A stretch of 32,644 bases of DNA from Alphaproteobacteria bacterium BRH_c36 (GCA_001516065.1 LOEV01000114.1:1-32644), one strand, 5' to 3'. Positions 1 through 8,482 are shown, counted from the stretch's first letter. The notes: generated by a model from the letters alone, not told the origin. Program-made: numbers and translations.

Positions 1-235
1 ACGCGGGTATGCAACTGGCGCTGGCCGCCGCCGGGGCCTTGCACGCGGCCACCGCCGCCGCTTTTTTTCGTCATCTGGATCGTCGTCCTGTGAGGTTTCG
101 GATTGCGCCGACTTACGGGAACCGCCGGCCCCATGCGGCAACCTGCCGGTACGCCGGGGTCGCGCAGCCTGCTTTGATCCGATAGGTTGTCTTGCGCGTT
201 AGGCTTCAGCAGGATCAGGCAGAAAGCAAGGGCCG

Positions 236-1300
236 ATGATGAATGAAATGACCCGGGCCAGTGGATTCAAGGCCGATAAATCGTCGTGGCCTGCCGACCA
301 CCCGGACGTCAAGCATGGCCGCATCGGAGTCTTGCTGCTCAACCTTGGCACGCCTGACGGCACATCGTATTGGCCGATGCGCCGGTACCTGCACGAATTT
401 CTCTCCGACCGGCGCGTCATCGAAGTGCCGCGTTGGATCTGGTGGCCGCTCCTTAACCTTGTCATTCTGACAACGCGCCCCTCGCGCAAAGGCAAGGACT
501 ACGAAACGATCTGGAACAAGGAACTCGACGAAGGTCCCCTGAAGACGATCACCCGCAATCAGGCGAGTGCGCTCGCCGAGCGGCTGGCCAGCCACCCCGA
601 AATCATGGTCGACTGGGCCATGCGCTACGCCAACCCCTCGACTGAAAGCCGCCTGAATTATCTCCAGGAACAGGGTTGCGAAAAGATCCTGCTGTTGCCG
701 CTCTATCCCCAGTATGCCGCCGCCACTTCAGGGACAGCCTGCGACCAGGCGTTTCGCGCCCTGATGAAGTTGCGCTGGCAGCCGGCTGTCCGCGTCGCAC
801 CTCGCTATCATGACGATCCCGCCTACATAGATGCCATCGCCAGATCGATCGAACGCCATCTCGCCAGTCTCGACTTCAAGCCCGAGAAGCTGATCGCGAC
901 TTTCCACGGCATGCCGCAGGAATATCTAGACAAGGGCGATCCCTACCATTGTCAGTGCCAGAAGACCTCGCGACTTGTCCGCGAACGCCTCGGTTATCCG
1001 AAGGAAGACTGGCTGACGACGTTCCAGTCGCGTTTTGGCAACGATCCCTGGCTGAAGCCTTACACAGACCACACGGTCGAGCGTCTCGCCAAGGAAGGTG
1101 TCAAGAAGCTGACGCTCGTCGCTCCCGGCTTTTCAGCCGATTGTCTCGAGACGCTTGAGGAACTCGAGGGCGAGAACCGGGAGATCTTCGAGCATAACGG
1201 CGGCGAGAAATTCTCCTACGTTCCCGCCCTCAACGACAGCGATCTTGGCATCGAGGTCATCGAGGCGATCGTCCGCCGCGAATTGATGGGCTGGATTTGA
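236..1300 (+). CDS. hemH: Ferrochelatase
   Basis: 354-aa ORF with ferrochelatase-like sequence: GVLLLNLGTPDG near the N-terminus, LPLYPQYAAATSGTA, FHGMPQEYLDKGDPYHCQC, TFQSRFGNDPWLKPYTD, PGFSADCLETLEE. Confidence 0.96.
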   Translation: MMNEMTRASGFKADKSSWPADHPDVKHGRIGVLLLNLGTPDGTSYWPMRRYLHEFLSDRRVIEVPRWIWWPLLNLVILTTRPSRKGKDYETIWNKELDEGPLKTITRNQASALAERLASHPEIMVDWAMRYANPSTESRLNYLQEQGCEKILLLPLYPQYAAATSGTACDQAFRALMKLRWQPAVRVAPRYHDDPAYIDAIARSIERHLASLDFKPEKLIATFHGMPQEYLDKGDPYHCQCQKTSRLVRERLGYPKEDWLTTFQSRFGNDPWLKPYTDHTVERLAKEGVKKLTLVAPGFSADCLETLEELEGENREIFEHNGGEKFSYVPALNDSDLGIEVIEAIVRRELMGWI

Positions 1301-1376
1301 GCAGTCCAAACAACTCGTGATCTGACAGAGCCGGCGGTCCATGGTTTATCTGAAGCGGTGAACTACGGAGATACCG

Positions 1377-2273
1377 ATGCCCGTGCCGGGAACGTTGCTG
1401 CGATGCCCCCGCCTGGCCCTCCTCGCCATGACGGTTGTGTTGCCGGCGGCGAACGGGCCAGCCCTTGCCGATGCCGATTGCGGCAGCCCGGACGCGCCCT
1501 GCACAATTGCGAACGGCGAGTACTATTTCGCCGCCCCAGCCACCCCGCCCGGTTCGCGTGGCTTTCCCGTGGTCATCATGCTGCACGGATGGGCGAGTTC
1601 GGGAAAAGCCGCACTGCAGGATGCCAAATCAGTCGCACCTGTCACTGCCCGTGGGTATTTGTTTGTAGCCCCGAACGCATTGCCTGCGAATACTGGAAAA
1701 CGCGACTGGTCGGTGCGCGATGGGCAGCCCCCCCGGCGCGACGAACGGGCGTTCCTGAACGACGTACTGGCTGATCTCGAAGGGCGCTTGCCGCTGGATC
1801 GCGGCAGGGTGCTACTGACGGGGTTCTCGCGCGGTGGCTCGATGGTCTGGAACATCGCCTGCGAAGATCCGGAGGCATTCGCTGCCTACGCCCCCGTCGC
1901 CGGTGGCTTCTGGGATCCGTTGCCGGGTTCGTGCAAAGGGCCCGTCCGGCTGTTCCACACGCACGGCTGGGGCGATGCGACGGTCCCGCTGGAAGGCCGG
2001 CCGCTAGGCAACAGCGGCCTCGTCCAGGGTAACATCTTCGCCGGACTCGGCATCTGGCGAAAAGCGAACCTGTGCGCCTCCCGGCCCGCAGAGGCGAGAC
2101 TGACCAACGGCGACCGCTGGCTGCGCGCATGGGAAACCTGCGCGCCCGACTCCGAGCTGCGCCTGATCCTGCATCCCGGCGGCCATTCGATCCCCCCCGA
2201 TTGGGCCGATAGCGCCCTCGACTGGTTCGAAGCCGGTGCGCGTATGCCCGGCCAGATCGCGGGGCAGCGATAA
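1377..2273 (+). CDS. Secreted alpha/beta hydrolase, polyhydroxybutyrate depolymerase / LpqC-like esterase
   Basis: 298-aa ORF with N-terminal signal-like hydrophobic stretch, VIMLHGWASSG, nucleophile elbow GFSRGGSM, HTHGWGDATVP, C-terminal GGHSIPPDW. Confidence 0.8.
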   Translation: MPVPGTLLRCPRLALLAMTVVLPAANGPALADADCGSPDAPCTIANGEYYFAAPATPPGSRGFPVVIMLHGWASSGKAALQDAKSVAPVTARGYLFVAPNALPANTGKRDWSVRDGQPPRRDERAFLNDVLADLEGRLPLDRGRVLLTGFSRGGSMVWNIACEDPEAFAAYAPVAGGFWDPLPGSCKGPVRLFHTHGWGDATVPLEGRPLGNSGLVQGNIFAGLGIWRKANLCASRPAEARLTNGDRWLRAWETCAPDSELRLILHPGGHSIPPDWADSALDWFEAGARMPGQIAGQR

Positions 2274-2336
2274 ATCGAACGAGGTTGCGGCTATGATGCG
2301 ATTTAGGCGCGACGGGGCAGTAGAATTAGAAAGTTG

Positions 2337-2409
2337 CTAGTGTGATGATTCAGAAGTTCGCTCTGAACCTAGCCGCAGGTGGTAGCGAACTTCTGAATCA
2401 TCACACTAG
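2337..2409 (-). repeat. CTAG-bounded hairpin repeat, copy A (perfect 26-bp arms, 21-nt loop)
   Basis: ctagtgtgatgattcagaagttcgct (2337-2362) and its exact reverse complement (2384-2409) flank a 21-nt loop. The reverse complement of the first 47 nt from 2409 matches copy C (32543-32589) exactly. Homology continues on the other side (ctagcaactttctaattct). Confidence 0.95.
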
Positions 2410-3338
2410 GAAGTCCCTTTCACTGCCTGCTCGCGATAGAATAGGTAGATCCCCGAGGCGACGATGACCGTCGAGCCGATGGCTGTCCAGATGTCGGGAA
2501 TGTCGCCGAAGATCACGTAACCGAGCGCCGACATGCTGACGATCTGCAGGTAGATGAACGGCGTGATGATGCCTGCCGGCGCCAGTCGGTAAGCCAGAAT
2601 GAAAAGGTAGTGTCCGGTTCCCCCGAGGATGCCGAGGGTCAGTAGCATGCCCCATACCGGAACCCCGAAGTCCCATTGCCACGTCGCCGCCGCGAAGGGG
2701 AATCCCAAAAGCACACCCGCGAACATTGAGAAGAACAGCGTCACCAGCGGCGGGTCGAACGATGCAATATGCCGTGTGATCAGCGCGAACGCGACATAGG
2801 CAGCCATGGCCGCGAAAGAATAGAGAATGGCCGGATGCACGGCGGCAAAGCCCGGCCGGACGACGATGAGGATCCCGGCAAACCCGATAAGGATGGCGAC
2901 GAGCCGGCGCATGCCGACCCATTCTCCGAGCAGCGGCCCGGCCGCCAGCGCCACGATCAGCGGCGTCAGGAACATGACGGTAATGGTCTGGTCGAGCCGC
3001 AGGTATTGCAGGGCGAGGAAGTTGAAAGCCGTCGTCAAAGCCATCATCGCCGAGCGGACCAGCTGCCAGCCGAGCTTCTTGGTGCGAAACATCGATTTCA
3101 GGCTCAGCACGCCGAGTGCAGGCACCATCACCATCAGCAGCACGAACTGCACGATGAAGCGAACCCAGATCACTTGGGCGACAGGCACTTCCGCGCGCGT
3201 CGCCAGGTATTTGGCCGCCGCATCGAGGCACGAGAACAGCAGCACCGCCAGGATCATAAGGCCGATGGCCTTGGCGGCGTCACCCGTTTGCGGGAGCGGC
3301 GTCGGCGGACTGGGGAAAGCGTCTGGCGGTTGGGTCAT
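2406..3338 (-). CDS. EamA/DMT-family transporter
   Basis: 310-aa ORF with about ten hydrophobic segments and DMT-type sequence (LMILAVLLFSCLDAAAKYL, FNFLALQYLRLDQTITVMFLTPLIVALAAGPLLGE, AGIITPFIYLQIVSMSALGYVIFGDIPD). Confidence 0.9.
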   Translation of the reverse strand: MTQPPDAFPSPPTPLPQTGDAAKAIGLMILAVLLFSCLDAAAKYLATRAEVPVAQVIWVRFIVQFVLLMVMVPALGVLSLKSMFRTKKLGWQLVRSAMMALTTAFNFLALQYLRLDQTITVMFLTPLIVALAAGPLLGEWVGMRRLVAILIGFAGILIVVRPGFAAVHPAILYSFAAMAAYVAFALITRHIASFDPPLVTLFFSMFAGVLLGFPFAAATWQWDFGVPVWGMLLTLGILGGTGHYLFILAYRLAPAGIITPFIYLQIVSMSALGYVIFGDIPDIWTAIGSTVIVASGIYLFYREQAVKGTS

Positions 3339-3619
3339 AAGGTTCCACGCTCAGGCCAGGACCCGAAACTTCGGGTCCGGCGGAAGGGCTCAAAACGCGT
3401 TCAAGTCGGTACGGCGAAAGGGTACGCCAAGCGCATGCGCGGCGTGGTCGGAGATGACTTGGCCGTAGCGATAATTCGCAACCGGGCCGGATGCGTTAGC
3501 TAACCTGAAGCTGCCTCGAGATAAAGTGGCAACGCGCCTTGCCCTCGGCGGCAGACCGCGCTAGAAGTCCGCTCCGCCGCGCTCCCAAAAGCGTGTCGGT
3601 CGGCCATTTGCGGCCGTGT

Positions 3620-3694
3620 GGGCGGGTAGCTCAGTGGTAGAGCATCTGACTTTTAATCAGAGGGTCGCGGGTTCGATACCCGCCCCGCCTACCA
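3620..3694 (+). tRNA. tRNA-Lys (anticodon TTT)
   Basis: Cloverleaf: acceptor GGGCGGG/CCCGCCT with a G-U pair, anticodon arm TCTGA-CTTTTAA-TCAGA, T-arm GCGGGTTCGATACCCGC, encoded CCA. Confidence 0.95.
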
Positions 3695-3825
3695 AATTTC
3701 CCCAAATTGGATGTGTGCTGAGCGCGACACGGGCTGTGAAGCCGTGACTTGAAATACAGGAAGCCGGCGCGCAAGGCAGCCCGGGTTCGCCGATCTAGCA
3801 CGCCCCGAGCGCAAAACCCTCCACC

Positions 3826-3961
3826 GTCATCCCGGGGCTTGTCCCCGGAACCCATGGTTCGGCAGGGGCGCCGTTAAATGGTGATTGCGGGGCTGGCAAC
3901 CATCACCACTCTGTGCAGCACTCGCTGATGGTTGGGTCCTAGAGACGAGCCCGAGGATGAC
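3826..3961. repeat. Intergenic palindromic repeat (RIME/MITE-like), about 136 bp with imperfect terminal inverted repeats
   Basis: Left end gtcatcccggggcttgtccccggaaccca is imperfectly complementary to right end tgggtcctagagacgagcccgaggatgac. A nested inner inverted repeat is tggtgat (3879-3885) / atcacca (3902-3908). Confidence 0.7.
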
Positions 3962-3977
3962 AAGTGGTGAAAACCCC

Positions 3978-4814
3978 TCACGTCTTCCTGAAATGCAAAA
4001 AGCCCCACGCAAGGCAGCCCTTTTCGCCCGCTGTCACCCAGTTGCCAAGGCCGGTCAGCATGCGCTCGATATAGTCCTCGCTGACCTTGCCCTTGAGGTT
4101 CGCGCGCTGGGCCGAAAGCTCTTCGCGAACGTGGCGGTAATGGCGGATGAGCTGCGGCGTCTTCTCCTCCCACGCCACGAGTTCAAGGCCGTTGGCGTGC
4201 GCGGTGCGATGGTAGAACTCCGGCGAGCCAAGCGACTCGAGGTGAATCCGTTCCAGCACCGGCATGAGGTCGGCGCGTCCGCAGTTGCCGCTTTCCATCG
4301 GATCGGTGAACACGAAGTCGCCGCCCGGCTTCAGCACCCTGGCCACTTCCGCTATGACCTGTTCGCGTCGGCCCGAGTGCAGGATCGCATCTTGCGACCA
4401 GACTGCATCGACGGATGCGTCTTCGAGAGGAATCTGTTCGAATGATCCATCGACGACCTCGACGAGGTGGGTAAGGCCGGCAACCGCGCAGAGTTCGCGG
4501 TTCCGCGTATTTTCCTTTTCGGCAAGATTGAGCGCCACGACGTTGCAGCCGAACCGATTGGCGAGATAGCGCGCTGCCCCGCCATATCCCGATCCGATGT
4601 CGAGTACGCGCGAACCCTCCGTCAGCTTGGGCAGCCGGTCCGCCAGCTTCTCGACCGTGCGCCGGCTGGCGGTTGCGATATCTTCGCGCTCACTGGCATA
4701 GAGGCCGATGTGAATGTCCTCTCCACCCCAGATCTGGAGGTAGAAATTATCGGCATCATCACTGTTGTAGTAGTCGCGCGCGGTCTGCACGACGTCCGAA
4801 TAGGGCTCGCTCAA
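3978..4814 (-). CDS. Sarcosine/dimethylglycine N-methyltransferase (SDMT)
   Basis: SAM methyltransferase (VLDIGSGYGGAARYLA) with SDMT-like N-terminus ARDYYNSDDADNFYLQIWGGEDIHIGLY. Probable TTG start (LSEPYSDVVQ) overlaps the stop of the upstream GSMT by 4 nt (TTGA). Confidence 0.88.
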   Translation of the reverse strand: MSEPYSDVVQTARDYYNSDDADNFYLQIWGGEDIHIGLYASEREDIATASRRTVEKLADRLPKLTEGSRVLDIGSGYGGAARYLANRFGCNVVALNLAEKENTRNRELCAVAGLTHLVEVVDGSFEQIPLEDASVDAVWSQDAILHSGRREQVIAEVARVLKPGGDFVFTDPMESGNCGRADLMPVLERIHLESLGSPEFYHRTAHANGLELVAWEEKTPQLIRHYRHVREELSAQRANLKGKVSEDYIERMLTGLGNWVTAGEKGCLAWGFLHFRKT

Positions 4815-5641
4815 GACGCCTCGTCCTCTTGTTCGACATACGATTTTTCCGCGACGTGGATGAAGAAATCCGGCTCTTTGTCGCGGAACGTTTCCTGGAA
4901 GTCCCCGTACGTCGTCACCTTCTGGAATCCGACTTCCCTCATGAGCCGCGTCACATAGGCTTTGCGCAGCGGATACATGTTGAGATGGAACTGCGCGCCG
5001 TCCGCGAACTCGTAGCAAAAGCGCGCCAGCGAATCGTCGATGTGCTCCGGGAACGCCCTCACATCTTCTCCGCAATAGTAGAAATTGTGCGTCGGTTCGA
5101 CCTGATGATCGAGCAGCGCATCATAGTTGCGCTGGTCGAGAATCAGGATGCCGTCATGGCGCAGAGTTGCGTAAAACTCGGCCAGCGACTTGCGCCGGTC
5201 GTTTTCGTTGTGCAGGTGGGTAAAGGAATTACCCAGGCAGATGACCGCGTCGTACAGGTCGTGTACGTGCCGATTGAGCCACCGCCAGTCCGAGTGGATG
5301 GTGCGAAGCATGTGGCCGCGCCTGTTTGCATTCTCGAACGCCTTGGTGAGCATCTCCGTGCTTCCGTCGACGCTCGTCACTTCGAAGCCGGCTTTCGCCA
5401 GCATGACGGAGTGAAAGCCGGTGCCGGTCGCAACGTCGAGCACCTTCTTGGCACCGTGCTGGCGCAGGGTTTCGATAAAGAACTCCCCTTCGGACTTGGC
5501 GCGGCGCTCCCAGTCGATCAGCGCGTCCCACTTGTCGACGAACGACTCGATGTATTCCTTCTGGTAGTGGCTGGTTTCCCTCACGGCGAGCGGGTCGTCG
5601 CCATAGTCTTGTCGGGGTCTTTTAAGCATTGCGTTGGTCAT
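4811..5641 (-). CDS. Glycine/sarcosine N-methyltransferase (GSMT)
   Basis: 276 aa. SAM motif VLDVATGTGFHSVMLAKAGFEVTSVDGS; GSMT-like stretches YIESFVDKWDALIDWERRAKSEGEFF, AVICLGNSFTHLHNENDRRKSLAEFY, LDQRNYDALLD; paired with SDMT. Confidence 0.88.
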   Translation of the reverse strand: MTNAMLKRPRQDYGDDPLAVRETSHYQKEYIESFVDKWDALIDWERRAKSEGEFFIETLRQHGAKKVLDVATGTGFHSVMLAKAGFEVTSVDGSTEMLTKAFENANRRGHMLRTIHSDWRWLNRHVHDLYDAVICLGNSFTHLHNENDRRKSLAEFYATLRHDGILILDQRNYDALLDHQVEPTHNFYYCGEDVRAFPEHIDDSLARFCYEFADGAQFHLNMYPLRKAYVTRLMREVGFQKVTTYGDFQETFRDKEPDFFIHVAEKSYVEQEDEAS

Positions 5642-5672
5642 CTTCTGCTCCGGTAAATCGGCGCATCGGCAA

Positions 5673-5746
5673 AAGTATTAAGCGATCATAAGCGCTCGAT
5701 ACTTGCCCAAGCGAACAATTATCGATAAGTATACATCAGGATACTT
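5673..5746. promoter_or_regulatory. Two AAGTAT...ATACTT inverted repeats upstream of the GSMT-SDMT operon (putative operator region)
   Basis: AAGTAT at 5673 and 5727; ATACTT at 5699 and 5741. The second pair forms a compact 20-bp dyad AAGTAT-N8-ATACTT (5727-5746). Confidence 0.45.
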
Positions 5747-6338
5747 GGAAGCATTCGTGATGCATTCTGTCGCGTCGGTCAGGGGTCATGGCTGTGAAAG
5801 AACGCGCTAGGATCGAGCGCATCACACTCATGACTTGGATCTGGAGTTGGTGTCTTATACCTCAATTGCAAAAAATCTCAACCGCTGCCTGTGAGATCTA
5901 TGACGATGCCGCACCGATGCGATCGAGGATCGCGTTGCGGCAGTTCGACGGCGGCGCTTACCCGGCATGGCTGGATCGCCCAATAATCTCAACAATCATC
6001 CGCCTCCGACGACGTCCAAACGCCCGTAGGTGCGGCCGGGACGTTGACAATTGTTCTCATGGCGTAGGCCGAAGTGATCGGGTCCAGTGCCTTGCGCCTG
6101 CCGCGGAATTCTTTGAATTAGTGTCAGAACTATCCGAGCAGTCGGTTCTCGCACTCGCCGCGCCGGCTCCCCGCACATCTGCAACGGTCTTGCGATCGAG
6201 CCCGTCCTGACGTGTGAATGCAAAAACCAGAACAGGTCCGATGACACGCCCGCTTTATGATGACCGAGATTGCCAGGGAAACACGCGGGCCTTGCGCAAC
6301 ATGCGCGTGCCGCTCGATTCGATCCTCGGCGAGGCAGC

Positions 6339-7373
6339 ATGATGCGGAACAATAGCCACGACGATAAGCTTGGAAGCTCCTCGCGCTGGGCAGAACTGGA
6401 CCTGTGCACAGGGATGCGCCGCTTCATTGCAGAGGTCGAAGCCGTCTATGCCGGCCTCCCGGAGGGGCGGCCGATAGCCGACCGGCGCCGCACCTACGAT
6501 GAATTGGCGCGCCGTTATTCCCGTCACCGCCCGTCCGGGTTGCGAGTACGCGACGCGTCGCTGCCGGCGGGTGCTGCAAACCCAGTTCGCGTGCGCATCT
6601 ACGAGCCCGTCGAACGGACCGACGAACCCGCCCCCGCGCTGATCTACTACCACGGCGGCGGCTTCGCCCTGGGGTCTATCGAAAGCCACGACTGCGTAGT
6701 GGCGGAACTGGCGCTGGCAAGCACGGCGGTGGCGATCAGTGTCGACTACCGCCTCGCTCCCGAGCACCCGTTCCCGGCCGCCTTCGAGGACGCCTTTGGC
6801 GTGTGGGCGCACGTCATCCAGACGTCTGGAGCGCTGGGAATTGACCCGCACCGCACCATTCTGGCGGGCGACAGCGCCGGAGCTGCCCTCACTGTCGCAG
6901 TATGCCAGGAGGCCCGCCGCAAGCGCATGCGGATGCCGGCCGGTCAGCTTCTCATCTACCCCGCGCTGACCGCCACCGCCGACCTCCCCTCATATGTCGA
7001 GCAGGCCGACGCGCCGATGCTGACAGCCGCCAGCCTGGCGTATTTCTGGCGCCTTTATACCGGCGACGGCCCCACAGCCGGCGATCCGCGCGCCGCGCCG
7101 CTCGAAGCTGATGACTTTGCTGGACTTCCGCCGGCGTTTATCGCCACTGCAAACTATGATCCCTGCCGCGACGATGGCGCAGTTTATGCCGAACGACTGC
7201 GAGCTGCCGGCGTCCGCGCCGAATACCGTTGCGCGCAAAAACTCGCCCACGGGTATTTGAGGGCTCGCGCCCTCAGTCCGGCCGCGGCCGCTGAATTTGC
7301 AGCGATAAGCGAGGGTGCGCGGGCCCTTCTGCGTGGAGCTGGAACAATCGCGGCCCCCCGCGATGCGGCTTGA
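6339..7373 (+). CDS. HSL-family alpha/beta hydrolase (acetyl-esterase/lipase)
   Basis: HGGG motif (YYHGGGFALGS), VDYRLAPEHPFPAAFEDA, GDSAGAALTVAV, C-terminal LAHGYLR. Start set at the ATGATG at 6339 rather than the upstream start at 6270. Confidence 0.9.
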   Translation: MMRNNSHDDKLGSSSRWAELDLCTGMRRFIAEVEAVYAGLPEGRPIADRRRTYDELARRYSRHRPSGLRVRDASLPAGAANPVRVRIYEPVERTDEPAPALIYYHGGGFALGSIESHDCVVAELALASTAVAISVDYRLAPEHPFPAAFEDAFGVWAHVIQTSGALGIDPHRTILAGDSAGAALTVAVCQEARRKRMRMPAGQLLIYPALTATADLPSYVEQADAPMLTAASLAYFWRLYTGDGPTAGDPRAAPLEADDFAGLPPAFIATANYDPCRDDGAVYAERLRAAGVRAEYRCAQKLAHGYLRARALSPAAAAEFAAISEGARALLRGAGTIAAPRDAA

Positions 7374-7449
7374 AACGAGACACACGCAACAGCATCTGGA
7401 TTGACAGACCGAAGCGCTGGAAGCACTCTCGCCCTGGAGGAGGCACGCC

Positions 7450-8391
7450 ATGAGTTGGCAGCCGTGCGATAATCCCAAAGAGGTTGTTCCCGACGATCCA
7501 ACGTTCGGCGACGCTACGTCGGTCGATCTGATCGAGGAGGTCATAGTACCCAGAGCACGCGATCTTGGCGGCTTTGAAGTCCGCCGGGCGCTTCCGGCAG
7601 CGGGCCGCCAGATGGTGGGGCCTTTCATCTTTTTCGATCAAATGGGCCCATCCGAGTTTCTGCTGGGTGAAGGCATCGACGTACGTCCGCACCCGCATAT
7701 CGGGCTCGCCACTCTCACATACCTATTCGATGGCGAAATCATGCACCGCGACAGCCTGGGCACAGAGCAGGCCATCCGTCCAGGCGAACTCAACTTGATG
7801 AGTGCGGGCAGCGGCATCGTCCATTCGGAACGGACCGGCGAGACGGAGCGACAACGCCAAAGCCGCCTGTTCGGTATCCAGACCTGGGCGGCCTTGCCCA
7901 AGTCCCATGAAGAGACCAGCGCCAGTTTCGCCCACTACAAGACCGACGACCTTCCCCGTATCGAAGGTGAGGGCAAGAGGGTCCGGCTCGTACTTGGGGA
8001 CATGTTCGGCCGTTCGTCGCCGGCATCATTTCCGCATCCTTCATTCTATGCGGAAGCAGTACTGGCCCCCGGCGCCGTGCTGCCCCTTGAGTCCGATTAC
8101 GAGGAGCGCGCTGTCTATGTCGCCTCGGGTCAGATCGATATTGCAGGCGACACCTACGACAGCGGCCGGCTGCTGATCTTCAAGCCTGGTGACCGTATTT
8201 CAATCCTTGCCAACTCCAATACGCGCCTCATCGTGCTGGGTGGTGAGCCGATGGACGGGCCCCGTCATATCTGGTGGAATTTCGTCTCTTCCTCCAGGGA
8301 CCGGATCGCGGCCGCCAAGGAGGACTGGCGACAGGGCCGCTTCGATACGGTGCCTGGGGATGGCGAGGAATTTATCCCTCTGCCGGAGTGA
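7450..8391 (+). CDS. Pirin family protein (cupin)
   Basis: 313 aa with pirin hallmarks: GPFIFFDQMGP, VRPHPHIGLATLTYLFDGEIMHRDSLG, MSAGSGIVHSER, LFGIQTWAALP. Confidence 0.95.
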   Translation: MSWQPCDNPKEVVPDDPTFGDATSVDLIEEVIVPRARDLGGFEVRRALPAAGRQMVGPFIFFDQMGPSEFLLGEGIDVRPHPHIGLATLTYLFDGEIMHRDSLGTEQAIRPGELNLMSAGSGIVHSERTGETERQRQSRLFGIQTWAALPKSHEETSASFAHYKTDDLPRIEGEGKRVRLVLGDMFGRSSPASFPHPSFYAEAVLAPGAVLPLESDYEERAVYVASGQIDIAGDTYDSGRLLIFKPGDRISILANSNTRLIVLGGEPMDGPRHIWWNFVSSSRDRIAAAKEDWRQGRFDTVPGDGEEFIPLPE

Positions 8392-8393
8392 CC

Positions 8394-8466
8394 TGGTGTT
8401 CCGGTTCTGACATTTGCTACCCTGTCCGGCTACGTTCCGAGCAAATGTCAGAACCATAAGGAACAC
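8394..8466 (+). repeat. CTAG-family hairpin repeat, copy B (stem diverged from A/C but compensated)
   Basis: gtgttccggttctgacatttgct (8396-8418), 21-nt loop accctgtccggctacgttccg, then agcaaatgtcagaacc (8440-8455), bulge ataa, ggaacac (8460-8466). Loop matches copies A/C at 15 of 21 positions. Tail agcaactctttgtttctagtgt matches copy C at 19 of 22. Confidence 0.85.
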
Positions 8467-8482
8467 GAGCAACTCTTTGTTT

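Noticed and set aside
1-93. Possible 3' end of an upstream CDS (frame ending tga at 91-93, ...PPPPLFFVIWIVVL)
   Set aside because: Too short and Pro-biased to identify; could be a chance open frame in GC-rich sequence.
2769-3503. 244-aa plus-strand ORF rich in H/R/D/Q
   Set aside because: Antisense to the EamA transporter; low-complexity shadow.
3631-3855. 74-aa ORF with RRGGYRTRDPLIKSQMLYH
   Set aside because: Spurious translation through tRNA-Lys; this peptide is a common mis-annotation over tRNA genes.
4673-5656. 327-aa plus-strand ORF
   Set aside because: Antisense to GSMT/SDMT, which have clear family motifs on the minus strand.
5788-6210. 140-aa plus-strand ORF upstream of the hydrolase
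   Set aside because: No domain similarity recognised, no good ribosome-binding site, ends before the hydrolase; left as non-coding or decayed sequence.
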